Assembly: GCA_903935335.1 (NCBI GenBank)
Contig: CAIZRG010000006.1
Span: 107,049-171,048 of the forward strand
Source of the DNA: Oligoflexia bacterium
GTDB taxonomy: Bacteria; Bdellovibrionota; UBA1018
DNA: 64,000 nucleotides
Direction: 5' to 3'
The notes beneath the pieces were generated by a model, which saw nothing but the letters and a program-made list of their open reading frames with translations, did no database searches and was not told where the DNA came from. The position numbers and the translations under genes are program-made. Below, piece by piece: positions 9,595-19,333 of the stretch (position 1 is the stretch's first letter; each line of letters opens with the position of its first letter).

Positions 9595-10182
9595 GTGAGC
9601 TTTATCAATTACGCCAATAAAGAAATCAATTGTAAAATCATATACTTCGGACCTGGCTTGAGTGGAAAAACGACGAACATTCAGTACATTTTTGAACACA
9701 CCCAGCAAGAACAACGCGGCAAGCTAGTCACTCTGAGCACTGAAAATGAACGAACTCTGTTTTTTGATTTTTTACCTCTGGCTATTGGAGAAGTTCGAGG
9801 GTATCAAACCCGTTTTCATTTATATACAATTCCTGGACAAACTTTTTATGAAGTTTCTCGCCAGTTTATCCTAAAAGGAGTCGACGGGGTTGTTTTTGTA
9901 GCTGACAGCCAGGGTGAACGAATGGACTCTAATATTGAAAGTTTTGAATCCTTAGAAAAAAGCCTAGAAAAGCAAGGTTACGATATTCATAAAATACCGC
10001 TCGTCCTCCAATATAATAAAAGAGATATGCAAGGCATTGTTTCACTCAGAGAGCTAGAATCCACTTTTAATCCTATGCGTCGTTCTTACTTTGAAGCTGT
10101 TGCTCATCGCGGAGAAGGTGTCATGGAAACCCTCCAGTGCATTAGCCAGTCGATTATCCGAGAACTTAAAAATGGAGAATAG
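9595..10182 (+). CDS. mglA: MglA-like small Ras-type GTPase
   Basis: The 195-residue protein closely follows Myxococcus MglA, the polarity switch for gliding and type IV pilus motility. The N-terminus MSFINYANKEINCKI, P-loop GPGLSGKTTN at 19-28, the LSTENERTLFFDFLPL box, the PGQ of switch II (TIPGQTFYEVSRQ) and the guanine-specificity motif NKRD are all present. Translation starts at GTG immediately after the recR stop, with no spacer, so it is probably translationally coupled to recR. No MglB/roadblock partner gene is adjacent; in many relatives one is. Function in this organism (motility, polarity or something else) is inferred from the family only. Confidence 0.92.
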   Translation: MSFINYANKEINCKIIYFGPGLSGKTTNIQYIFEHTQQEQRGKLVTLSTENERTLFFDFLPLAIGEVRGYQTRFHLYTIPGQTFYEVSRQFILKGVDGVVFVADSQGERMDSNIESFESLEKSLEKQGYDIHKIPLVLQYNKRDMQGIVSLRELESTFNPMRRSYFEAVAHRGEGVMETLQCISQSIIRELKNGE

Positions 10183-10344
10183 TTTTTAGGTAAAAAACAA
10201 ATAAAATTTACCCATCCTCCTAGTTACTTTTTGACACCCATTTCTTTTTTTAAAATTATTTAATATAAGATATTGAATTTTATCGTGAAAAATAATTTCT
10301 TTTTTGGCATGCCCCTCGCAAGAAAAAATCAAATGAGTTAACTC

Positions 10345-10764
10345 ATGAAAGAACGAAAAATAAGACTAGAGCATCTTTTAGAGTTCAAATCCATATTTGA
10401 AAAACAGCTCAAAAAAATTATTTTTATCCATGAACTGAATCAAAAAAATCGACAGATAAAAGAAAATAGCTCGCTGAAATTGGATCATCTTGCTTTCCAT
10501 GAGCTCGACACTTCCATTCAACTCCGTTTAAGACTGAGAGAACTCAGCAGCATAAAACAAATACAAAAAGCCCTTCACCGAATCTCCCAAGGAACTTTTG
10601 GTGAGTGTGAATCCTGTGGTGAACAAATTGGAGTGACCAGACTTCAAGACAAACCCACTTTAACAGTCTGCTTAAATTGCTGCAATACGCCAAAACACAA
10701 AGCCCAACCATCTCTAAATAAATTGAACTTCAAAGGTCCTGAGAAAAAAATCCGATTAGTATAA
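10345..10764 (+). CDS. DksA/TraR-family zinc-finger regulator
   Basis: A 139-residue protein with a basic coiled-coil N-terminal half and a C-terminal four-cysteine zinc finger (CESCGEQIG then CLNCC, spacing C-x2-C-x17-C-x2-C). This layout is that of DksA/TraR proteins, which bind in the RNA polymerase secondary channel and adjust promoter responses to ppGpp. The usual coiled-coil-tip acidic pair is not obvious, so I do not assign the dksA name. About 160 bp of AT-rich DNA with no gene separates it from mglA. An AT-rich hairpin follows it. Confidence 0.8.
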   Translation: MKERKIRLEHLLEFKSIFEKQLKKIIFIHELNQKNRQIKENSSLKLDHLAFHELDTSIQLRLRLRELSSIKQIQKALHRISQGTFGECESCGEQIGVTRLQDKPTLTVCLNCCNTPKHKAQPSLNKLNFKGPEKKIRLV

Positions 10765-10779
10765 AGCCGATAAATAAAA

Positions 10780-10825
10780 AAATACTTTATATAAATAATA
10801 CGCTTATTATCTATATAAAGTATTT
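10780..10825. repeat. AT-rich inverted repeat between dksA-like gene and subtilase
   Basis: The arms AAATACTTTATATA (10780-10793) and TATATAAAGTATTT (10812-10825) are perfectly complementary over 14 bp, with partial pairing further in. It lies between the stop of the DksA-like gene and the AAGGAAA ribosome-binding site of the protease. It could act as a terminator or as an operator; the lack of a GC-rich stem and a clean T-run leaves this open. Confidence 0.5.
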
Positions 10826-10855
10826 ATTAAAAATAAATAAACAAGGAAATATAAA

Positions 10856-12274
10856 ATGGATAAAATAAAAAACAAAAAGAAATTAGAGAAAATTTTTCTT
10901 TTAGTCTTAGTTTTTAGTTTTTTTAAAATACCTTACTCTTTCTCAGCTCCAAACTACAAACCAGGGGAAGTTCTTGTAAAATACAAATCTGGGGTTTTTA
11001 AGCCAAGGCTAAGAATAAACGCTCTTTATGATAAAGCTGGAGTAGATGAAGTTCGTCACTACAAAGGCGCCATGAAGGGATTTGATTATCTGATTTTAAA
11101 TGAAGGTGTGAACGTAGAAGAAACGATCGTTGAACTTGAGCAAAGTGATTCTGTCGAGTATGCTCAGCCTAATTATATCCTTGAAACTTACCCCATTGAA
11201 CCTGAAGAAACACAGGAAACTGAAGACCCACTCTTAGGGAAAAAACATTGCCTAAATGCTGAAATGCCTGTTCCTGAAATGCCTGCTCTTGCCGAATGCA
11301 GCTTAGACAAAAAATTGAAGGAAAAACCTGCACTCAATCCGATGCCAGAGGAAGTGATTCCTGCAGTTGCCGATCCTAACTTAAATAAATCTTACGCTCT
11401 ATTCAAAATGGGCGTGGATCAAGCCTGGTCAATTAACCAGGGATCTAAGGATATCATTGTTGCTGATATTGACACAGGGATTGACTACAATCACGAAGAT
11501 CTTTCTTTTAATTTATGGAGAAATCCAAATCCAAGCAATAAGCAAGACATAGTAGGCTTTGATTTTATACATAATGATGGTCTTCCTTATGATGATCAAC
11601 AACACGGAACTCATACAGCTGGAATTATTGGAGCAGTAGGAGGTAACGGAATTGGAAGCTCAGGAGTCAGTCAGAGAGTTTCGTTGATGGCTCTTAAATT
11701 CATCAATTCTGAAGGAATTGGAACTACGGCAGACGCTGTGAGTGCCATTAATTATGCAATTAGCCACGGCGCTAAAATTATAAACAGCAGCTGGGGAGGA
11801 AAAGCAGACCAGGAAAACAAAATTCTGCATGAATCTATTATCCAAGCCAAAGAACATGGAGTACTATTTATCTCTGCTGCAGGCAACGATAAATCTGATA
11901 ATGATGGAGATGATCCAAACTACCCAGCTGCATTTACTGATGACAATATCATTTCAGTGGCAGCAACAGACGAAGACGATGATCTTGCTCCTTTTTCAAG
12001 CTATGGACAAAAAACAACCCATATTGCGGCGCCAGGTGTTAATATTTACAGCACGGTTCCAGATAACAAGTACCGAAAACTATCCGGAACGTCTATGGCT
12101 ACTCCGTATGTAACTGGAGCAGCTGTCCTGGTTTGGGCAGCACATCCCTCCTGGGACTACCAACAAGTAAAAAGAGCCTTACTCAGCTCAGTGGATGTTA
12201 TACCCAGCCTTGAAGGAAAAGTCGCTACTTCCGGCCGACTCAATGTCCTAAAAGCTTTACAATATCAAGAATAA
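10856..12274 (+). CDS. Secreted subtilisin-like serine protease (peptidase S8)
   Basis: An exported endopeptidase of 472 residues. The N-terminal signal peptide is basic, then hydrophobic, ending near SFS-AP at about 31. A propeptide follows with the PGEVLVKYKSG and EYAQPNY motifs typical of the fervidolysin/S8 inhibitor domain, then an acidic linker (about 115-190) and the S8 catalytic domain. The catalytic triad is readable: Asp206 in DIDTGID, His250 in HGTHTAG and Ser413 in GTSMATPYVTGA, plus the oxyanion Asn344 in SAAGN. The ATG has AAGGAAA upstream. No C-terminal anchor is seen, so release into periplasm or medium is likely. Confidence 0.93.
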   Translation: MDKIKNKKKLEKIFLLVLVFSFFKIPYSFSAPNYKPGEVLVKYKSGVFKPRLRINALYDKAGVDEVRHYKGAMKGFDYLILNEGVNVEETIVELEQSDSVEYAQPNYILETYPIEPEETQETEDPLLGKKHCLNAEMPVPEMPALAECSLDKKLKEKPALNPMPEEVIPAVADPNLNKSYALFKMGVDQAWSINQGSKDIIVADIDTGIDYNHEDLSFNLWRNPNPSNKQDIVGFDFIHNDGLPYDDQQHGTHTAGIIGAVGGNGIGSSGVSQRVSLMALKFINSEGIGTTADAVSAINYAISHGAKIINSSWGGKADQENKILHESIIQAKEHGVLFISAAGNDKSDNDGDDPNYPAAFTDDNIISVAATDEDDDLAPFSSYGQKTTHIAAPGVNIYSTVPDNKYRKLSGTSMATPYVTGAAVLVWAAHPSWDYQQVKRALLSSVDVIPSLEGKVATSGRLNVLKALQYQE

Positions 12275-12285
12275 TAGTCTGAAAG

Positions 12286-12337
12286 GGTGTATTCCAGGGA
12301 ATGTTTTTAAATCCAAAAAACCATTCCCTGGAACACC
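12286..12337. terminator. Bidirectional hairpin between convergent protease and ftsZ genes
   Basis: The arms GGTGTATTCCAGGGAATG (12286-12303) and CATTCCCTGGAACACC (12322-12337) pair over 16 bp with a two-base AT bulge. It lies exactly between the convergent stops of the protease gene and ftsZ. A strong stem in this location fits a shared intrinsic terminator, although the flanking T-runs are short on both sides. Confidence 0.65.
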
Positions 12338-12348
12338 GATTAAAAAAA

Positions 12349-13770
12349 CTAAAGCTCCCGCTCTTGCTGACGACGCATATAGGTTGGAATATCATATTCG
12401 TCATCTGTCAAATTTGTAATCCCTAAACGTTGTGCAATTGCCCTTGCCCGAGCCAACTCCCCACCTTCTGTTCCTCCTGAAGAACTCTGGACTGATGCGG
12501 AAATACTACCCATTAAGGAAGATTCTTGAACTGGAGTCCCAGAATCTTCTGCTGACACTTCAAAAGAAGTGGATTCAATCCCACTTTCACCTATGGGGCC
12601 CTTACCTGCTGCATGAGACAATATAACTGGATTCGACTGCGGGGGCGTACTCTGAGGCAAAGAACTGCTCGTCAAAGAGTCTGAAGAAGCTTGAGAAGAC
12701 AAAGGGGAGGTCATCAACAAGGACGGATAAGGTGGCGTGATTACTGAAGAAGATGCGCTCGGACCTACTGACGAAACAGAGGAGCTGGAGGAAGCCAGAG
12801 CCACACCCGCTTCACCGCCCAGACCTGTTGCAATGACGGTGACTTTCACCATATCTTTAATATTTTCATCAATCACAGTACCAAAAATAATTTCTGCATC
12901 ATCATGAGCAGCCTCCATAATCAATGTGGTTGCTTCATTGACTTCATGAATTTTTAGATTAGGTCCACCCGTAATATTGATAATAATACCTGTTGCACCT
13001 TCAATCGAAATATCTTCAAGCAAAGGACTTGAAATAGCATTGGTCGCAGCTTCTACGGCTCGGTGCTCACCTTCGCCATATCCAATACCCATCAATGCAA
13101 GTCCCTTATTTTGCATAATCGTTTTCACATCAGCAAAATCACTATTAATCAAACCAGTATGATTAATGAGATCTGAAATACCCTGGACTGCATTCAAAAG
13201 AACTTCATCTGCTTTTTTGAAAGCCTCAACCATCGATAGAGTCGCACCTGAAATTGCAAGAAGTCTTTGATTAGGAATCGTAATTAATGAATCCACACTC
13301 TCCCTGAGGCTTCTCATCCCCTGTTCGGCGTGTCTCATTCTTTTTTTACCCTCAAACATAAACGGCTTTGTAACCACCCCAACTGTTAAAGCACCTACCT
13401 CTTTTGCAATCTTAGCAAAAACAGGAGCTGCTCCTGTTCCAGTGCCACCCCCCATTCCAGCAGTGATAAAAACCATGTCCGCACCTGCCAGCATTTCTGA
13501 AATTTTTGCATAGTCCTCAAGAGCTGCTTTTCGCCCAATCTCAGGATTAGCCCCAGCTCCAAGTCCTTTCGTCAATTCTTGACCAATGGCAACCTTAAAC
13601 GGAGCAAGCGAGGCATCCAAAGCCTGCCGATCCGTGTTCGCTGTAATAAATTCAACACCCTCAAGTCCTGTTCGAATCATGGTATTAACTGCATTGCAGC
13701 CACTCCCTCCGACTCCAACTACTTTGATTTTAGCACCTTGACTCACTAATTGTTCCATTTCAAACTTCAT
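12349..13770 (-). CDS. ftsZ: Cell division protein FtsZ
   Basis: Tubulin-like GTPase that forms the division ring. The 473-residue protein has the [12 protein letters not shown] nucleotide-binding start, the tubulin signature GGGTGTG at 107-113, the T7 catalytic loop (NSDFADV) and a conserved GTPase core to about 325. A long Ser/Pro-rich linker of about 125 residues follows. The conserved C-terminal tail [10 protein letters not shown] binds FtsA and other partners in the family. AAGGG precedes the ATG at about ten bases; an alternative start is Met5. It is last in ftsQ-ftsA-ftsZ and ends at a hairpin shared with the convergent protease gene. Confidence 0.97.
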   Translation of the reverse strand: MKFEMEQLVSQGAKIKVVGVGGSGCNAVNTMIRTGLEGVEFITANTDRQALDASLAPFKVAIGQELTKGLGAGANPEIGRKAALEDYAKISEMLAGADMVFITAGMGGGTGTGAAPVFAKIAKEVGALTVGVVTKPFMFEGKKRMRHAEQGMRSLRESVDSLITIPNQRLLAISGATLSMVEAFKKADEVLLNAVQGISDLINHTGLINSDFADVKTIMQNKGLALMGIGYGEGEHRAVEAATNAISSPLLEDISIEGATGIIINITGGPNLKIHEVNEATTLIMEAAHDDAEIIFGTVIDENIKDMVKVTVIATGLGGEAGVALASSSSSVSSVGPSASSSVITPPYPSLLMTSPLSSQASSDSLTSSSLPQSTPPQSNPVILSHAAGKGPIGESGIESTSFEVSAEDSGTPVQESSLMGSISASVQSSSGGTEGGELARARAIAQRLGITNLTDDEYDIPTYMRRQQEREL

Positions 13771-13792
13771 TTGATGAATACCCTTCTTTGAT

Positions 13793-15028
13793 TCAAAACA
13801 AATCCTTAATCCAAGACCTCATGGATCCTCGGACTTTGTCGTAAATATTTTTTTCTCGAATCGGAAATCTGGCCTTTGCCACATTCCTAGCCCCGTACTT
13901 CAACAGCCCCACCCCTGTCGCAAATTTTGGAGAGTTCACCACATCGCGTAAACCACCAATGCTATGAGGTAACCCTCGCTTAACTGGCATTTCAAAAACA
14001 AATTCTGCTAATTCTGGCATTCCCTCTAATAAAGTTGCCCCCCCTGTAATCACCACTCCTGCTGAAAGTAAATCTTGATAACCAGACTTCATGACTTCTC
14101 TTTGAATCAAAGAAAAGATTTCTTCAACTCGAGGTTCAATGATTTCAGCTAGTAATCGTCTCGACAAAACCCTTGCTCTTCGACCCCCCACCCCTGCTAC
14201 CTCAATCGTTTCATTTGCCTTCACCAGCGAGGTCAGCGCACATCCATGTCGAATCTTTATTTTTTCTGCTTCGTTCTGGGGTGTCCGTAAACCTACTGCA
14301 ACATCATTCGTAATATGACTTCCTCCAATCGCTAAGACCCCAGTATGAACAATGGCTCCATCCTTGAAGATCGCAATATCACTTGTACCTCCTCCAATGT
14401 CGACCAATACAACGCCTAATTCTTTCTCATCTTGGCAGAGAACAGCTTCACTTGAGGCAATGGGCTCAAGACAAATCTCCGCAACATTTAAACCTGCCTT
14501 ATTCGCGCATTTAATAATGTTTTGCGCTGAAGACACAGCCCCAGTCACAATATGAACCTTAGCTTCAAGACGAACTCCACTCATTCCAATCGGATCTCGA
14601 ATTCCATCTTGATCATTAATCATGTACTCTTGTGGGATAATATGAATGGTTTCACGATCTAAGGGGATAGCAACAGCCTTAGCAGCATCAATGACTCTTT
14701 GAACATCTTGCTCAGTAATTTCTTTATCTTTGACAGCAACAATTCCAGTCGAATTAAACGACTTGATGTGCCCACCTGCTATACCAGTATAAACTGTCGA
14801 AATTTCAACGCCAGCCATCAGCTCTGCTTCTTCAACGGCTTTGCTAATACTTTCCACTGTAGCATCAATATTAATGACAACCCCTTTTCTTAATCCAGAA
14901 GAAGGAGCCGTACCAATGCCTACAATATCAATATTGGGTTTAGAACTCACATCAGTCAATTCACCCACAATACAACAAATTTTCGTAGTACCTATATCTA
15001 AACCAACCACAAAATCCTTCTTGGACAT
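13793..15028 (-). CDS. ftsA: Cell division protein FtsA
   Basis: Actin-like protein that ties FtsZ filaments to the membrane. The frame is open 14 codons further, but the ATG at 15028 has GAGGAG seven bases upstream and gives the normal N-terminus [16 protein letters not shown] with the phosphate-1 ATP motif. Other motifs are the SHS2-type 1C domain region (about 85-170), phosphate-2 [16 protein letters not shown] and adenosine motif [13 protein letters not shown]. The C-terminal amphipathic helix ([13 protein letters not shown]) is the membrane-targeting sequence. The 411-residue length is normal. It sits between ftsQ and ftsZ. Confidence 0.96.
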   Translation of the reverse strand: MSKKDFVVGLDIGTTKICCIVGELTDVSSKPNIDIVGIGTAPSSGLRKGVVINIDATVESISKAVEEAELMAGVEISTVYTGIAGGHIKSFNSTGIVAVKDKEITEQDVQRVIDAAKAVAIPLDRETIHIIPQEYMINDQDGIRDPIGMSGVRLEAKVHIVTGAVSSAQNIIKCANKAGLNVAEICLEPIASSEAVLCQDEKELGVVLVDIGGGTSDIAIFKDGAIVHTGVLAIGGSHITNDVAVGLRTPQNEAEKIKIRHGCALTSLVKANETIEVAGVGGRRARVLSRRLLAEIIEPRVEEIFSLIQREVMKSGYQDLLSAGVVITGGATLLEGMPELAEFVFEMPVKRGLPHSIGGLRDVVNSPKFATGVGLLKYGARNVAKARFPIREKNIYDKVRGSMRSWIKDLF

Positions 15029-15106
15029 TTTAAATCTCCTCGTGGGACTACGAAGAATACCACGCTTCAACTAGGTGCTGGAGTTAAAAAACCACTCTCT
15101 TGAATT

Positions 15107-15895
15107 CTATGAACCACGAGCCGTTTTTACAACTACCTTTTTCCCAGCATCTACCCAAACCTGACGCACGGCAATAGAGTTTTGAGTCAAATAATGAAAA
15201 ATTTTAGACAACTGTAGCAGTTTAAAATCCAAATTTAAATCTAAGACATTTCCAAAATCAACTCGGGTTCGAATTCCATTATTGAGATTTTCTTGTCCAA
15301 TCTGAGTTCTGCGTTCAATAGGATAAGCAACCAGGGCGCGAAACCCCCTCTCAGAGTCCCAATCAACCGAGGAAATCATAAAAAACTGACTTAATGAAGA
15401 CTCTTCCCATGCTTTCAAAAGACGCAAAGCTTCTTTAATCCTCTCAGGATTTTGACCTGAAAAATTCGTCAAAAGAGGCAAATCGATCCCTCGAACTAAA
15501 TCAACTGAACTAAAAGACTTTCCCTCTGAATCCACATAAGCAAGTACTCCCTTAGTATTTTGAATCATCGCCCTAGGCTCCCGGTACAGCACCGAAATCA
15601 ATAAAGTTTGAGGCATTTTTTTTTGAAGACTGACTGATTGAATCAAGTCATTGGATAAAATACGATGTTCAATGGCCTGCAAATCTAAATCAAAGAGGCT
15701 TACTTTCCCCAATAAAACCTCTGCAAGCCGCACAATCTTTGAGTCTTCCAAGGGAGGAACAAGCACGGAGCTTTTCACTTCAATATTTTGGAGCAAAAAA
15801 AGATTGGACTGCTTTGCTTGCTGAATCGAAACGACTAAAGCGGCTAGACTGATGAGTGAAAAAGTGATGAGAGAAAATTTTTTCAAGGTTTTCAT
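15107..15895 (-). CDS. ftsQ: Cell division protein FtsQ
   Basis: Bitopic divisome protein of 262 residues. A short cytoplasmic N-terminus, one membrane helix (about 8-25) and a POTRA domain (LQNIEVKSSVLVPP, about 34-105) are followed by the FtsQ beta domain (YREPRAMIQNTKGVLAYVDSEGKSF, in pattern form). Family identity rests on this arrangement and on its place directly upstream of ftsA. It is now the first gene of a three-gene division operon: the murC/murB genes that would normally precede it lie more than 12 kb away. A weak CAGGT ribosome-binding site precedes the ATG. Confidence 0.88.
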   Translation of the reverse strand: MKTLKKFSLITFSLISLAALVVSIQQAKQSNLFLLQNIEVKSSVLVPPLEDSKIVRLAEVLLGKVSLFDLDLQAIEHRILSNDLIQSVSLQKKMPQTLLISVLYREPRAMIQNTKGVLAYVDSEGKSFSSVDLVRGIDLPLLTNFSGQNPERIKEALRLLKAWEESSLSQFFMISSVDWDSERGFRALVAYPIERRTQIGQENLNNGIRTRVDFGNVLDLNLDFKLLQLSKIFHYLTQNSIAVRQVWVDAGKKVVVKTARGS

Positions 15896-16331
15896 GAGAA
15901 TTTTTTACCTGACCGTCCCTACTTAAACTAACATCGAAAACCTCTTAAGTCTCCATGAACTCCTTCACTTTTTCACTTTTATGCCTGATATTTTCGACTC
16001 CCTCGCCTACTCGAGATCTGCTTCCAAGCTCGAATACAACTTTTCTGCTTTTATCCTGGTTCACCTGGTTTACACCTGGTTTACACCTGGTTTAAAAGAT
16101 CAGCAAAAAAATCTCGGACGAACTAATTGTATTCAATGAGTATCTAAAATGAGCTTTGAAATTGTTGAGACGAGTCACTTCTCTTGCTTTAAGTAATTTT
16201 TAAGATGAGACTAGGATTATTCCTAGTTTTGAGATAATGCTCAACTTTCTGGATACCTTCTCGATATCTATAGATTAATATCCCATATATTAAAACTTGA
16301 GTCAGAACAAGAAGTATGAAATGAGAGTGCA
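15896..16331. other. Intergenic region between divergent ftsQ and M16 protease genes
   Basis: No open frame of interest. It must hold the promoters for ftsQAZ (minus strand) and the M16 pair (plus strand). It contains a short tandem repeat, listed separately. No tRNA or clear terminator is visible. It is one edge of the accessory block that separates the two dcw halves. Confidence 0.5.
16055..16094 (+). repeat. 11-bp tandem repeat (CCTGGTTTACA)
   Basis: Four adjacent copies of CCTGGTTTACA, of which the two inner ones (16064-16074 and 16075-16085) are identical, the first is shortened (CCTGGTTCA) and the last is cut to nine bases. Located about 160 bp upstream of the ftsQ start on the opposite strand. 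It could be binding sites or replication slippage. Confidence 0.75.
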
Positions 16332-17729
16332 ATGAATCGGATTTTATCTTTTTCTTGTATGAGACCCTTCATCTTTTTCTTTTCAATTGGATTATTTTTA
16401 ACTGGGTGTTCAACAGGTGGACAACATAAAAAAAAGAGCGACTCTTGTGCCTTAAAAAAAGAAGGACAGGTCATCCCTCTGATTTCAGGTATCCAGGTTA
16501 TTCGCTTTGTCTTTGAAAATGGCTTACGTCTTCTCGTAGTTGAAAACCGCAGTTCTCCTACTTTTGCGTATCAATCTTGGTTTCGAGTAGGCTCTCGAGA
16601 TGAAGAACCGGGTCGAACAGGGCTCGCTCATCTTTTTGAACATATGATGTTTAAAGAGACAAAAAATTTAAAGGACGGTGAGTTTGATCGCTTATTAGAA
16701 AGCGCAGGAGCTCAAGGAGAAAACGCCTTTACTAGTCGAGACTACACTGCCTATATCCAGGAACTCCCTCAAGATCAACTTGAGCTGATCGTTCGGGCTG
16801 AATCTGATCGGATGCATCACTTAGTCATCAATCAGCATGCCTTTGAAACCGAACGAGAAGTTGTTCAAAATGAACGAAGATTTAGAACTGAAAATAGCCC
16901 AGATGGCCTGATGAACCAAGAGCTTTTTGAACTTGCTTTTACAAAGCATCCTTACCATTGGCCTATTATTGGTTATGAAAAAGACTTAAACCAAATGAAT
17001 TCTGAAGATGCGAGGCTTTTCTACCTCAAGCATTATTCTCCTAATCATGCCACTATCGTGGTTGTAGGTGATGTCTGTGCTTCCCAGGTCTACTCTCTTG
17101 CTCAAAAATACTATGGCACTCTACCCCCACAAAACTTCACTCCAAGCAATCCCTTAAACGAACCCATTCAAACGAATCCTAGAAAAAAACAACTTAAACT
17201 CAATATTCAAGTCGAAAAACTTTTGGTAGCTTACCCTATTCCTGCCTTTACCCATCCCGACATTCCAGCTCTTCAAGTGCTCAGGAGTCTCGTGGGTCTA
17301 GGTAAAAGCAGTCGGTTGAACCAAGCTCTCATCGAAACGGGAGTTGCAAGCTCAGTGGATCTATCGGAACTCGATGATAAAGATCCTTCTTTACTCATCA
17401 TTGCAGTCGATTTACAGCACCAAAAAAGAGCGACCCAGGCTGAGTCCATCATTCTGAAAGAGTTCGATCGACTCGCTAAAAACTCCGTCTCCCAACACGA
17501 GCTGGAAAGGGCTAAAAATAAAATTAACTTTGATACTTATTCAGGACTGGGTTCAAATTTTCAATTAGCCCAGTTTCTAGGAAGCCTCGAGTCTATTGCT
17601 GGAGATTTTGTCGTAGGGATGAGACAAATTGAAAAAATTCAATCTGTAACGGCTCAAGAAGTTCAGGCTGTTGCTCAGCGTTACCTGAATTTAAAAGGCC
17701 GAACTGTGATCATCGGAGTTCCAAAATGA
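16332..17729 (+). CDS. M16 family zinc metalloprotease, lipoprotein, active subunit
   Basis: A 465-residue pitrilysin/MPP-like peptidase. The N-terminus is a lipoprotein signal with lipobox LTGC (Cys26), so it is probably anchored in the periplasm. The inverted zinc motif HLFEH at 100-104 is intact, with the distal ligand region ETEREVVQNERR downstream. Two M16 domains follow, including the KHYSPNHATIVVVGD linker motif. The stop overlaps the start of a second M16 gene by 4 bp (ATGA), giving the usual active/inactive pair. Substrate is unknown; related pairs degrade periplasmic peptides. Confidence 0.92.
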   Translation: MNRILSFSCMRPFIFFFSIGLFLTGCSTGGQHKKKSDSCALKKEGQVIPLISGIQVIRFVFENGLRLLVVENRSSPTFAYQSWFRVGSRDEEPGRTGLAHLFEHMMFKETKNLKDGEFDRLLESAGAQGENAFTSRDYTAYIQELPQDQLELIVRAESDRMHHLVINQHAFETEREVVQNERRFRTENSPDGLMNQELFELAFTKHPYHWPIIGYEKDLNQMNSEDARLFYLKHYSPNHATIVVVGDVCASQVYSLAQKYYGTLPPQNFTPSNPLNEPIQTNPRKKQLKLNIQVEKLLVAYPIPAFTHPDIPALQVLRSLVGLGKSSRLNQALIETGVASSVDLSELDDKDPSLLIIAVDLQHQKRATQAESIILKEFDRLAKNSVSQHELERAKNKINFDTYSGLGSNFQLAQFLGSLESIAGDFVVGMRQIEKIQSVTAQEVQAVAQRYLNLKGRTVIIGVPK

Positions 17730-19117
17730 AAAAACCAGAGTTTTCTATTTTATCTTTTAGTCCATTTCTTGGCCAATTTTTTGGATTGATATTTTTTCTT
17801 CTCCCCACGCTATCAGGAGCCATAGAAACAGCTTTTGAACAGGATCCAAGCCTACCCATCGTTTATCTCAATATTGCCATCCAATCAGGCTCTGTGAGTG
17901 ATCCTCCAGGGCAAGCCGGGCTCACAAACTTTATGGGTGAAATGCTACTTCGAGGCACTTCCAGTCAAACAAAAAAGCAGATCGACTTAGCTCTGGATCA
18001 AATGGGAGCAAGCCTTGAGGTCGAAACACGGCTAGAAGCCATGATTTTTCGAGGGGCCGTTCTTTCTTCTCAGCTTAAGCCTTTTTTAGAACTCCTCCAT
18101 GAGATTCTCTGTCGTCCGAGCTTTACTGGGCGTGAAATTAAAAAACTAAAAGCAGAAATCACCTCACTCCTCCAAGAAGAACTTGGGCATGATCATTCAC
18201 TCACCTATCGAAAATTCAATCATTTCCTTTTTCAAGACCACCCGTACGGAAAATCTATTCTAGGACAAATCTCGGAGCTTCAACAACTGACACACACCTC
18301 TCTTCTTTCCCACTACGAGAGCCTCATCAAAAGCTCATTAATTCTTGTGTTGGCAACAGGAGATACGAGTCTTGAGCAGATTTCAGGGTGGTCACAGCAG
18401 CTTGAAAAAACGCTTTCATCCAGAAGAACCGCCGAGTCCACTCCTTCGGTGAAACTCCAAACTCCACAGGACTCAAACCACCGACGCTTGCTCCTAATTG
18501 ATAAGCCTGACCGCACTCAAACCCAAATCTACGGGGGACAAATCGGAGTTCATTTGACTGATCCAGACTATTTTCCTCTTTATATAGGCAATCATGCATT
18601 TGGTGGGCCTTCGTTCTCAGCAATTCTCATGACTCAAATTCGAGTTAAAAGAGGTTGGAGCTATGGGGCTAATAGTTCGTTTCGCTTTGGAACCCAACCT
18701 CGTTCCTGGTCATTTCATCTTTTCCCAGCTGAGAAAAACACACCGCAAGCTCTTGAGTACACTCTTCATCTGATTGAGAACTTAAAAGAAAAAGGCATCA
18801 CGGCTGCCCAATTTGAATTTGCCAAAGAAAGTCTCATCAAAAGCTCTGGGTTTATGTACAACACTCCAAGGCTCAGAATAGAAAATAAACTTTTAGAGAA
18901 AACCCTAAATTTACCTCAAGGATTCATGCAATCTTACGCTACGGAGCTTAAAAAAATTCAACTCTCGCAAGTCAACGCTGCACTCAAGAAATTTCTAAAA
19001 CCTGATCAGATGGCTATTGCGGTCTTAGGAACTGCAAAAAATCTCACGGAATCTTTAACTCGTTCCACTCAACTCTCTCCAGATAAAATTCAGGTTGTTT
19101 CTTATACCAGTGATTAA
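17726..19117 (+). CDS. M16 family protease-like protein, inactive subunit
   Basis: A 463-residue M16 fold protein lacking the HxxEH motif: the equivalent site reads LTNFMGEMLLRG. Such inactive partners pair with an active subunit, here the gene overlapping it upstream by 4 bp. An N-terminal hydrophobic segment (about 10-32) acts as a signal or anchor. The second domain carries RVKRGWSYGANSSFR, the Arg/Tyr substrate-binding region conserved in M16. About 215 bp with no recognisable gene follow before the next coding region. Confidence 0.9.
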   Translation: MKKPEFSILSFSPFLGQFFGLIFFLLPTLSGAIETAFEQDPSLPIVYLNIAIQSGSVSDPPGQAGLTNFMGEMLLRGTSSQTKKQIDLALDQMGASLEVETRLEAMIFRGAVLSSQLKPFLELLHEILCRPSFTGREIKKLKAEITSLLQEELGHDHSLTYRKFNHFLFQDHPYGKSILGQISELQQLTHTSLLSHYESLIKSSLILVLATGDTSLEQISGWSQQLEKTLSSRRTAESTPSVKLQTPQDSNHRRLLLIDKPDRTQTQIYGGQIGVHLTDPDYFPLYIGNHAFGGPSFSAILMTQIRVKRGWSYGANSSFRFGTQPRSWSFHLFPAEKNTPQALEYTLHLIENLKEKGITAAQFEFAKESLIKSSGFMYNTPRLRIENKLLEKTLNLPQGFMQSYATELKKIQLSQVNAALKKFLKPDQMAIAVLGTAKNLTESLTRSTQLSPDKIQVVSYTSD

Positions 19118-19333
19118 GAATCCACCCCGTAAACCCCCGACTATTGCAATTTAGCTCATATACTGATTTAGCCAAGCATCATTCTTGAGAAACTCAAAGC
19201 AGAGCTTGGCCTCTTGGAATGCAAGCACAAGTAACGTAGGGTTGATGCTGTTAGAGCTGCAGTTTATGAAATGATTTAAAAAGCAGAAAATAACTTTATT
19301 TTTTTTAAGTTTTTATTTAATACTAATCATATC

